Assembly (NCBI GenBank): GCA_900088475.1
Contig: FLMG01004535.1
Span: 81,677 to 91,708 of the forward strand
DNA from: Hyphochytrium catenoides
Taxonomy: Eukaryota > Sar > Hyphochytriomycetes > Hyphochytriales > Hyphochytriaceae
Reading direction: 5' to 3'
DNA length: 10,032 nt
The notes under the pieces were generated by a model. The model did no database searches, was not told the origin of the DNA, and was given only the letters and a program-made list of their open reading frames with translations. Of this stretch, positions 1 through 8,161 are shown one piece after another. The position numbers and the translations under genes are program-made. Every line of letters begins with the position of its first letter. Positions within the stretch are counted from its first letter, which is position 1.

Positions 1-140
1 TCTCTCTCCCTTTCTCGGTCTCCTTCTCTGTCTCCTCTCCCTCTCTATTTCTCTCTCTCTCTCCCTTACTCTCTCTCTCTCCCTTCTCTCTCTCTGTATG
101 CCCCCTGTTTCTCTCTCTGTCTCTTCTCTCTCTCTCAACC
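1..140. repeat. Imperfect CT/GA-rich simple repeat
   Basis: The first ~140 bases are almost pure pyrimidine on the + strand: runs of CTCTCT broken by CCC, TTT and a few purines (for example TGTATGCCCCCTG near 96-108). This is a degenerate microsatellite with no coding potential. It matches the tracts at 765-806 and at the right end of the window. Confidence 0.95.
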
Positions 141-433
141 TTTATCTCTTTCTTCTCTGGATTGTGCAAGCTGAGCTATTCCTCGTTGTCCTGCCGCTGG
201 CCTCTCCCTCGCAGAACCGCTTCGCAGCCTCGTAGCTCAGCAGCTTCCCCAGTACAGATTTCCACTGGCCGGACCCTCCTTCTCCTCCCTGACTCAAACG
301 AAGTGCTGGCAACCGCTCCTATAACTCTTACTTTCTAGGGTTGATGACGTGATAGATTGAGCGACAGGAGAGACGGAGACGGATTAACGAGAGGAGACGG
401 ACAGTGCTTTCCTACTCTGGGTGTCACCGCTCT
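141..433 (+). promoter_or_regulatory. Upstream region and presumed 5' UTR of the EDR2-like gene
   Basis: No gene is visible here. The stretch lies between the CT repeat and the first ATG of the EDR2-like reading frame at 434. In the frame of that ATG an upstream stop (TAG) occurs at 353-355 and no other ATG lies between, so 434 is the first possible start in frame. Positions ~361-400 are GA-rich. I see no clear TATA box, so the promoter is inferred from position only. Confidence 0.35.
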
Positions 434-759
434 ATGGTGGTTGCTGAGATGGAGGGCTGGCTCAAGCGCCGCAATGAGTCTCAAGGCTCGGGCTGGATCT
501 GGAGTACGTGAGAAGACATCGAATGGGGAAGAGAGAGAAGGGCGAGAGAATAGAGTGAAGAGTGAGAGATGGACGACCAGAATAGACGAACTGCGGGCCG
601 AGAGTGTGCTCCAGAGTGACCCAACGCCGTGATAAGAAGGCAGTGTGAGACGAGATGACTGGGGAAATGACAATGCTGAGTACGGGAAAGAGAGATATGG
701 CGAGAAAGAGAGGCACTTTGAGAATGCAGTCATCGCTAATATACACCCGCTCCTCTCTG

Positions 760-816
<57 letters not shown>

Positions 817-3800
817 CGTGCATTCTCCTTCTTTTGTCGGTGGTGCGCTCCCCCTTTGAATCACTGGACAGGCAAGCGGTACTTTCACTTGGAAGGGAAT
901 AAGCTGCTGTGGTTCAAGAACCAGGGTGATCCTGTCAGTCAGACATCGCTCGACCTACTTCCTTTCTAGTCACCGGATGCCACTGTCTCACACCTACGGC
1001 GGCGGTGACATCCTCATCACGTATCATCTCTGTCCAGCTATGTCGCTACGAAGCTCTTTGGCAGTCACCATCACCTCTTTTGCGTCCTTCTATCTCTTCC
1101 TACTCTTCTCAGAGGTGTCTTTCCTGTGTGGCTCTCGCCGTGTCCGTTCGAATTCCTGTCAGTCTCTTCTTCTACCGAGTGTGATCGTGTCCTGGTCATT
1201 CTTTCCTGTCCTCTTTCGCTCTTTCCCTCTGTCGTCCTAAGCCACCTAGGCGTCCACTAAGCTCTTAATCCATGCCTCTTTGTGCTCTAGCGGCCCCGTG
1301 GGACATATATCCTGACCCCCAGCTGTTCAGTGGGAGAAGTGTTTGATTCCTCTTTGAAGCACAAGCATCATGGTCCTTTATCCTCCTCATCTAGTGACAG
1401 TCTTCTTTCTCCTTCTCGCCTCTGCTGTCTTAAAGTTAGGCTCTTAGTATCCCAGCTGGCGCTTTCCTCCTACTTGCCTTTGCTGTTGGCTGGTATTAAA
1501 ATATATCCGTGAGATAGATCGCTGCCCTGCTCTCTCCTCGTTTCCAGCTCTCTTCTGACTCCCTCCCTCTCTCCGTCTCGCTCCCCGTTGCTCATCCATG
1601 CGCACTCAACTCCTCATCCATAGATCGTGTTTGGATGTTCCGTCTATCCTTCGCTGTCGAAGCCTCAGGCAGGCTTAGTACCAAGCGCAGAACCCTCCGT
1701 ATCATTGATCTGGGCGCTCCCACAGAGGAGAACGGCAAGCAATGGCGGGATGCTATTTACAAAGCTATCAAAGCGGTAAGAGGTCTCTCACGTAGAGAAG
1801 ACTCTAAAGCATTCAGGTGGTAACAAGACCTGTATCTGTCTTGCCATGTTTCTCCTCTTCGGTTGGTCTTTCCCTAATCTTACTAATCTCACTCTAGTCA
1901 GAGCACATGCGCTTGGAAAGAGCAGCTCTTAGTCGCGTGAAAGATGTTGGGATCATCCCGGCAAACATGGAGTCGATTCTTACAGATAAGACATTTCTCG
2001 GCAGCTATGCGCAGAGGAGAGAAGAGGAAGTAGCCACTAGGCTGTCCTTGAGCTCAGATTCCGGCGGCAGAAGTAATGACACGCTCTTTCATTGTTCCTG
2101 CTCTACTGCTTTATCTTCTTCCTTCGATACACCGCTTCTGCCCTTAAAGCAGCCGCAGCCATAGCTTCTTCGGCGGTGCAATCTATACTTTGGGCTGGAC
2201 CGTCTCCCTCCAATGAGAACCTCTGGTCTCGTTTCGATAACCCTATACAAGCCATCGAGCAACGTTCTTCGGCGTTACCTCCAATCTGTTCGTCTTACCT
2301 AGCTTGCTTTTCCTTCTCTGGCTGACTTCAAAAAGGTTCCGAGCTGATAAGGGAATCATCAAGTGGCTCCTCATGGACGGATCTTGCTGGCGTGGGGAAG
2401 GATAAAGAGAAGGAGGAAGCACCTACCTCTTCTTGGAGAGTATTCAACATCGAAGGAGGGCTACGGATTATGAAGGAATATGCTGTCAGCGACAAGCTTC
2501 TTGGTAGCCACTCTTCCAGGACCTCTGACTGTCATGTCTCTCCTATACTGCCTGTTACTGCGCACGCAAAGTCTTCAACTCTTTGCCCTGGTTATTCCTC
2601 TCTTCGTGGTCCTTTCTCTATATTAGCTTGGGATGTCCCAGTCTGTTGGCTAATACACGCACTCTCTCTGCTAGAGGCCAAATTTCTCAATGACGCTCGG
2701 GCGGACAATCAAGCCTCCTTGCGGGCAGTGATCGTGGGCACTTTGTCCGTCTTCTGCTTTCCCTTTCTCATGCCGATCAATGTCTTCGCGTCAATTCTTC
2801 TTGCGGTACTTCTGGGGTTTTTGCTTCTCCTGAAAGGGGCTTCGAAAGACCGAAGAAGAGATATTCCAGCCCTGAAGGTGCCGTAGATAGGCGAAAGATA
2901 TGTGGGATGGTCCCCTTATCGAAGATCGTACTGTTTGCTTCCTTTGTTGAGTCTTCATCCTCCCTCGATGCGTTGCCAGTTGGGACCAGGCATCTTCATT
3001 TGTCTGCTTCACCATGGCCTCTTCACATTCCTCTTCCTTATATATTTTTCGTTTGCTCCGTATGCCCAACGTCCGCTATCGTAGGTCTCGGAGGTGGTCC
3101 GAGGCTCTCCGGAGTCCATCTGCAGGCTTATCACGGCGCCAGACCAGTGGCACCGCTGGTCTGGATCGGTGCTAGCTGCAGAGGTGCTGCAGGAGATAGA
3201 TCAGCATACCAAGATCGTCCACTCTGTCTGTAGACCCGTTTGGCTGTGGCCTATGTGGCACAGGCCAAGAGATATGGTGTACATGCAATACTGGAGGTAG
3301 GATGGCTCTTCTCTTCCTCCAAGCGCCAACCGCTTGTCTCGAGGACCTCCACTACAGGTGTCATGATCTATCTTACTGCCTCCGTCCCTCGTTCCTTGAT
3401 ACTCAGGCAGGAGGAGGACGGGAGTTTCGTAGTCATTCTTCAAAGTGTCCAACATCCGTCTTGCCCTCCTCAGCGGCGGTACGTCCGATCAAACATCATC
3501 GGCGCGGCCTACACCATTGCACCGCGAAGGCCTGAGAAGAGTCACCTAGGTCCCCAGACTTCTCTGGTCGAGTTTGTCTTAAGGTTTGCTTGTTTCTTAT
3601 TCGCACAGCCTCTTCGTCTGGCTTGCTGCGGCCGTCCTCTTCTGCCCTGCACGGTCTCTTGCCCCTTCGGGGTCTCTAGTTCTCTCAGCCAACCTTAGAT
3701 CTGACATAAGTGTCTTCCTCCGACCCTTGATTTTGGAATTAATGTCCAGATATGACCCTGAGGGCTGGGCTCCGCTATGGAGTGGGTTCGAGAGAGATCT

Positions 3801-5326
3801 AGAGTTCTGCCTGCCACTACTGAAGAACGTGATAGGCATCAGGGACGAGATGAATCGCAGTGACTTCATTGAGCCGAGAATCACCATGGTGGAGCAGGAG
3901 AAGAGAATTCTAGCTGTGGACCATCAAGGTATGCAGACAGAGTCAGAAGGACTATCGGAAGGCAAATGGGGCATGATGATGAGAAAGAGACGAGAGAAAA
4001 ACGTAAAAAGGGTGGGACTGGGAGACGAACGCCCTGCTAGACGGACCCAGCATAAAGTGGACGACTTTCTTGCTTCCTAGCATAGGGTCTTTCTTTTATG
4101 ATAGCTCATAGGTACTTCCTGGGAAAAGGGCAGCTACCATTTGACTGGACAAACGAAGGAAGCCGGACTGCTTGTCGATGGAAAAGGACGGACACGGTTG
4201 ACTAAGAAACAACGTACTCATAACGTATTTGCTGCAGGTCTCGTGACAGGCCTGAAGCGCTATCCATCTACTCTTCCAACCAAGTATTGGGGAGAACCTG
4301 ACGGTTCGCTCTTCATGGTCCGAGGCCCCAGCTATCTTCTTGACAAGGCTAAAGTTAGAGCAGGCCCTGCAGCTTTCCACCTTGTGGCGGTTGATGCCTT
4401 TGCTGTGGAGGTAATATATATCACTTCTCTTCTTTTTCTGCTGCCCGCATTCACAATGTCCTGATGCTTCTCCTTAATCTCCGTCTTTTACTTGCTGCGG
4501 CATGGCGTTGGACCTATTCCCTTTTGTCATATAGAACCCCGCAGACCGATGGGACATTGCGGGTCACCCGGAGAGCTTTGTACAGAGGCTGCAGAAAGAA
4601 CAAGGAGACAGTGCACCTTTCACCTTTGTCGTCCACTACGCCATTCCTTCCAAGCAGAACTATAGCGTTGTTACGTACTTCCAGCCCGCGGATCCATTGT
4701 TCTTTGAGCGGCGAACTGTCCTAAGCGAACTCCTCACGGACTTTATAGATGGCGGGGACGACCATTTCCGTAACAGCAGGATCAAGCTGATCCCTAACGT
4801 GGTAGAAGGAAACTTCCTCTTGAAAAAGGCGGCCCGTCCAGTCCTTCTTGGCCCTGTCTGTCAGTACCATCGCGGCCATAACTACTTTGAGGTGGACATC
4901 AGCATTGAGCACGACCCATTGGCACACCAGGTAGGAGAATGAGAGGAGAGAGACGACAACCAAACTCTGATTTCCCTGAAGCATACATCGCACTAACTCT
5001 CTCTCTTTCTTTCGCTGTATTTCCGTTGCCATTTTCCCTCTGCTTATGTACAGATTGTGAGCATGGCTGTGGGCATAGCAAAGCACATTGTCGTAGATCT
5101 GGCCATTCTTCTGGAGAGTCAGCTCCAAGAAGAGCTTCCAGAGACAATTTTGGGCACTTTCAGGTTGGCGCACGTGGACCCAACAGCCTTTGACGTCAAA
5201 AAGTTGCCACCTAGGCCAAACTCAAAGCGATTGAGAACAGAATCAGACAATGGCGAGATAGCTTCGCCCTCTTCCTTGTCGTTACCCCGAGAGAGCGGCG
5301 AGGCGAACTCTCCGAGGCCATCATAG
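434..5326 (+). CDS. EDR2-like PH-START-DUF1336 protein with a membrane hairpin (14 exons, 852 aa)
   Basis: This is a probable lipid-binding membrane protein of the plant EDR2 type. Proposed exons: 434-503, 872-933, 1291-1372, 1624-1775, 1898-2072, 2153-2263, 2336-2503, 2675-2877, 3085-3296, 3407-3583, 3750-3928, 4112-4410, 4535-4930, 5054-5326; they total 2559 nt, all junction phases agree and every intron is GT-AG. Residues ~5-121 form a PH domain (EGWLKRR, KRYFHLEGNKLLWF, ILTPSCSVGEVFDSS, and the hallmark Trp112 in the last helix). Residues 122-250 are a charged, Ser-rich linker. START runs from SSWRVFNIEGGLRIMKE (249-265) to about 515, interrupted by a hydrophobic segment at 292-326 with PFLMP in the middle; it includes VVRGSPES, RPRDMVYMQYWR and EEDGSFVVILQSVQHPSCPP. 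DUF1336 starts at KYWGEPDGSLFMVRG (588) and includes IKLIPNVVEGNFLLKKA and NYFEVDISI. The C-tail is hydrophilic. Arabidopsis EDR2 is about 718 aa, binds PI4P and restrains defence cell death; the role here is unknown. Exons 3 and 6 have weak donors (gtcctt, gttctt). Confidence 0.9.
765..806. repeat. Perfect (CT)21 microsatellite inside intron 1
   Basis: There are 42 bases of uninterrupted CT, extended by imperfect CT up to ~817. It lies in the first intron (504-871) of the EDR2-like gene, 55-65 nt before its acceptor, so it adds to an unusually long polypyrimidine region. Its length is probably polymorphic. The complementary strand encodes a spurious Arg-Glu repeat. Confidence 0.97.
1881..1897 (+). 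promoter_or_regulatory. Consensus-like branch point and acceptor of intron 4
   Basis: TACTAAT at 1881-1887 matches the strong eukaryotic branch-point consensus and is followed by CTCACTCTAG, the acceptor of intron 4 (1776-1897; donor gtaaga). It supports the exon 4/5 junction of the EDR2-like gene. The distance from the branch A to the AG is very short, about 11 nt. Confidence 0.55.
2504..2674 (+). other. Intron 7 of the EDR2-like gene: 171 nt, no in-frame stop
   Basis: The donor is G|gtagcc and the acceptor ctctctgctag, both in phase 1. Splicing joins KEYAVSDKLL to EAKFLNDARADNQ. The intron length is divisible by three (57 codons) and the frame stays open throughout, so the unspliced form also encodes protein. 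I call it an intron because the acceptor has a good pyrimidine tract and the encoded stretch (Ser/His/Cys-rich) has no counterpart expected in START domains. It could instead be an exon or a regulated retained intron. Confidence 0.6.
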
Positions 5327-5520
5327 TATATGCAGGGCCGCCGCGTCTGCGAGAGGAGAACCCTTACTTGCCACTTCCGCGGCTCCAGTAGGTCCTGGGC
5401 ATAATCATCGGCCTTCAAGGATATCTGCAGCTGGCATACGCCATATTCTTGCGGCATTAGCGGCCTTCCTTATCTTTCTTCTTCCTTTCTATCAGATGAG
5501 AAGCGTAAAATTCTAAGCAG
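5327..5520. other. Convergent intergenic region without a clear gene
   Basis: These are 194 bases between the stop of the EDR2-like gene (TAG 5324-5326, +) and the stop of the type I membrane protein gene (complement of 5521-5523, -), so both 3' UTRs overlap here. I see no AATAAA on either strand, so polyadenylation must use other signals. An antisense open frame crosses part of it (see findings). Confidence 0.6.
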
Positions 5521-6745
5521 CTAGTCTCGTCGCCTTTCTTTGCTTTTACTGCCATCTCTAGCGGGTACAGCTTCAATCTCTTCTATGATAAGTCGGGCAA
5601 AGGCTGGTGCCAGAGGGATAAGCACTAGGCCACAGATGAGTAGAAAGAGCAGAAGAGGCAGTGCCGTTGAGGGTAGAAATCCCAGTATAAGGGGATCAAG
5701 AAGGAGAGAGAAGGACGTAACTTGCTCTCTCTCTTTATAGAACGGCGAGACCCCTTCAGGGCGGGCGTGGATCCGAAGGATAGATCCGACCCAACGACCC
5801 TTCTCCCCAGAGACAATCTCGGTCAGTGGCTGGATTCTTGCCAGGTCGTCAGAATTGATGATAAGCTTCTCGACGTTGAGATTGCGTCGAAGCCGGAGAG
5901 GCCGATCACGGTCGAGAGAGTCAGTGGGTCCTCCTGGCTGGCTCCTAGAACCAAGCTGCAACCTCGAGATCAGTCATCGGAAAGAGTAGAAGTATGGCTA
6001 GAGATCAGGGACATCCCTTAAGCGGAGGAGTAGATCATACAATAAAAGAAGGAGATACTAAGGCAAAGGAACTGGCTTTTACCTGGGAGCTGTCGACAGT
6101 GTTGAGCTCAACTAGGTGTAGAAGCTGGAACGAGAAAATTGTGGGCTGGATCGCGGGATAAGACAGCTTAACCTGAGGATAATACCACTGCCCTTAGAGT
6201 TCCACGACGCCAAAAAGCGGAGGAAAGGGATAGCGTTATAGCTCGTCAAAGGGGAAGAGCGTAGAAGAATCTCTCGTACGAAGCTTCGCAAAATCCTTAG
6301 TAGGACAAGCTTGACGAAGTCGAGGAGGTGACTTGAAGGAGCGCACACGATAAACAAAAAGTGCAAGAGTTGGAAAAAACGCAATGGTGGTAAGGCTTGA
6401 CTAGGAAGAGACAGAAGAGGCTAGTCTCCCCCTTGCTCCACGACACCTTACCTCATACTTGGTGCTAGGCTTCAGATCAGATATCCCATAGAACTTGCTC
6501 TGGTTAACGCCAATAGTCTGGTTATACAACGTCGCCCCTGGTGTAAGAAGGCTTGACACTATCTCATGGGGAAAGGTCTCCGTCAAGACCCAGACCTCCT
6601 CTTCTCCAGCGAATAAGTGGTTAAATGGTATCGGACCTCTGTTTTTGGTAGAGAACGAGAATTCCCGTACATAGGATGTAAGGCCATGGATCTCATTTAT
6701 CAGGAGAAGGAGTTGGAGCGTCCAAAAGTAATGAAAGCACTTCAT
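5521..6745 (-). CDS. Type I membrane protein of unknown function (3 exons, 272 aa)
   Basis: The product is a probable secretory-pathway membrane protein; I do not recognise a named family. Exons in transcript order: 6745-6452, 6172-6083, 5955-5521, with introns 6451-6173 (gtaagg...cag) and 6082-5956 (gtaaaa...cag), all in phase 0. Residues 1-22 look like a signal peptide (WTLQLLLLINEIHG). A beta-rich luminal part follows, with sequons Asn75 (NQT) and Asn81 (NQS) and a fibronectin-like stretch across the first junction (GISDLKPSTKYE, then VKLSYPAIQPTIFSFQLL). A linker with RRNLNVEKLIINSDDL comes next. Residues ~224-244 form one membrane span (TALPLLLFLLICGLVLIPLA), followed by a 28-residue tail rich in charged residues that ends SKSKERRRD. 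The start is supported because the only upstream in-frame context is a stop at 6761-6763, with no other ATG. The gene is divergent from NTF2 and convergent with the EDR2-like gene. Confidence 0.8.
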
Positions 6746-7436
6746 AACTGATGCTGGACTTCAAGTCAAAAGTATATCCTGGACTCCTGCCTTCGTGGCT
6801 GCTCTCCAGCATTTCTTGACTAAAGCGCTATTCTCTGAGGCTCTGCATTGCATGCGCCACAAGCTCTTGATACAAGCTTGCAAGAGTCTCTATGGGATGG
6901 GTCCGTAGACTGTCAGACTCCATTTCTGCTTTCTGAAGATTATTGCGGCTCTGTGTCTCTGTGTCTTTCCAGCGATGGAGCCGTTAACCGCTCTAAGTAT
7001 CCTAGGTTGAGCAGTGAGATCGTCTACGATTTCGGCAAATATGGTTCTTACTTCTTGGTTTGGGTCAGAATAATAATAGGAAACACGACAATGGACTCCT
7101 TACTGAGGTCTGAATATTGACAATATTGGTGAAGCAAAATCCAAATCTACCATTTCACAGGGTTCCCCCTGGACTTTCATTGTCCCCTCTGTGATTGCCT
7201 TCTAGAACCAGAGATGCGAACCAGAGGACCTTAAGCCCAGGAAGGCCCACAAAAGCTTCAGAAATCAAATTCGAGCTCGGTGAATCTTCATCTGAGAAAT
7301 CTCCGCTCTACTGGAGGTCACGGTGAGACGTTTATAGTCGCAAGTTCTAAGCGGAGGTGTGTTGATCTGAGCACTGACCTGGTGATGTTATTCGTATGCT
7401 AATAGTGAAAAGTTGGAATAGGTAGCCACGACAACC
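6746..7436. promoter_or_regulatory. Divergent intergenic region, presumed two-way promoter
   Basis: These 691 bases separate the starts of the type I membrane protein gene (-) and NTF2 (+). I find no tRNA, no convincing TATA box and no exon that joins either neighbour. An open stretch at 6848-7120 (+) has no ATG at its head and no recognisable protein character. The region presumably holds both promoters and 5' UTRs. The NTF2 end has a good initiation context (ACAACCATGG). Confidence 0.45.
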
Positions 7437-7955
7437 ATGGACATCAAAGCTCTTGCCACACAGTTCTGCCAGTTTTACTATGATCAGCTGCAGCAACAAC
7501 CCGCACAGCGCGTATCCTTAAGAAACCTATACGTACGTCGCTAGGATCGGATGTCACGAGAAGTGGTTATGCGGCTGCATCGTTCTAACTCTGCCGCCTC
7601 CTGTACGCATTTTAGCAAGCTGGCTCAAGCCTCCATTATGAAGGTGGAGACGCCATTCAAGGCGCAGATAACATCATCGCCAAGTTTACCTCCTTGCCAG
7701 CAATGCGGTTTCATCCTCAGACCATAGACGTGCAGAAGGGTCCTCATGAGTCCTTCATTGTCATCTTCGTGACTGGACAGATCTCGGTAAACCTATTGCT
7801 ACCTCATCGACCCGCTTGTCTTCCTCCTAAACTCTTTGTCACCATAGATTGACAGCGAGAACCCGCTGAAGTATGCGCAGACCTTCCAACTCGTCCAGGG
7901 AGGTCCAGGGCAATTCTACGTGCACAACGATATCTTCCGTCTAAACTACGCGTAA
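7437..7955 (+). CDS. NTF2: Nuclear transport factor 2 (3 exons, 124 aa)
   Basis: NTF2 binds Ran-GDP and FG-nucleoporins and returns Ran to the nucleus through the nuclear pore; it works as a homodimer. Exons are 7437-7532, 7616-7786 and 7848-7955; introns 7533-7615 (gtacgt...tag) and 7787-7847 (gtaaac...tag) are both in phase 0. The protein is 124 aa, close to the 125-127 aa of yeast and animal NTF2. Visible signatures are ALATQFCQFYYDQL at the N-terminus, LYQAGSSLHYEG, ADNIIAKFTSLP, GQISIDSENPLKYAQTFQL and the C-terminal VHNDIFRLNYA. Glu41, Asp91 and Glu93 sit where the Ran-contacting acidic residues lie in rat NTF2 (Glu42, Asp92, Asp94), so Ran binding is probably kept with an Asp-to-Glu change. 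A second GT at 7512 is also in phase 0 but would delete the conserved VSLRNLY. The single-domain length and C-terminus fit NTF2 proper rather than an NTF2-like export factor. Confidence 0.96.
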
Positions 7956-8161
7956 CTGTGGCGATTGCAACCAGTCTGGCGGAACATGGTGACATGGACG
8001 GTGGGAAGAGGGGACTATTGAACCAGAGCAACAAGGACCAGGACTAGGTCCAATAAATAAATTATATAAAGAGTGGCCATACGAGTACCCCGCTAAAGGG
8101 CTGCGAGAGGCCATGCTGCTTGCTCTTCGACTCCGCGTTAACAATGCCAGCTTCGATCTAG
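7956..8161. other. Convergent intergenic region between NTF2 and the apyrase-like gene
   Basis: The 3' UTRs of two facing genes share these 206 bases. Apart from the polyadenylation signal at 8052 and an AT-rich patch (8052-8071), nothing else is visible; open frames on the minus strand here have no protein-like character. Confidence 0.6.
8052..8057 (+). terminator. AATAAA polyadenylation signal of NTF2
   Basis: AATAAA begins 97 nt after the NTF2 stop codon, inside the AT-rich stretch CAATAAATAAATTATATAAA, the most AT-rich spot between the two convergent genes. This fits a metazoan/plant-style cleavage signal. No equivalent hexamer is visible on the minus strand for the neighbouring gene. 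Confidence 0.5.

Noticed and set aside
335-823. Minus-strand frame of 162 codons with a long Arg-Glu repeat
   Set aside because: The Arg-Glu run is only the complement of the CT microsatellite, and the rest lies over exon 1 and intron 1 of the + strand gene with no protein-like pattern.
4721-5173. Minus-strand frame of 150 codons
   Set aside because: It mirrors the well-supported DUF1336 exons 13 and 14 on the + strand and has no recognisable domain.
6296-6302. TACTAAG (minus strand) as a branch point in the first intron of the type I membrane protein gene
   Set aside because: It lies about 120 nt from the acceptor that the protein alignment demands, too far for a usual branch point.
6112-6384. 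Minus-strand frame of 90 codons, considered as the second exon of the type I membrane protein (SYNAIPFLRFLASWN region)
   Set aside because: An acceptor at 6173 gives VKLSYPAIQPTIFSFQLL directly after KPSTKYE, in phase and with a clean donor at its end. The other frame needs a weak acceptor and gives a less coherent domain.
6848-7120. Plus-strand open frame of 90 codons in the divergent intergenic region
   Set aside because: It has no ATG at its head, no recognisable motif and no splice link to NTF2 or another exon.
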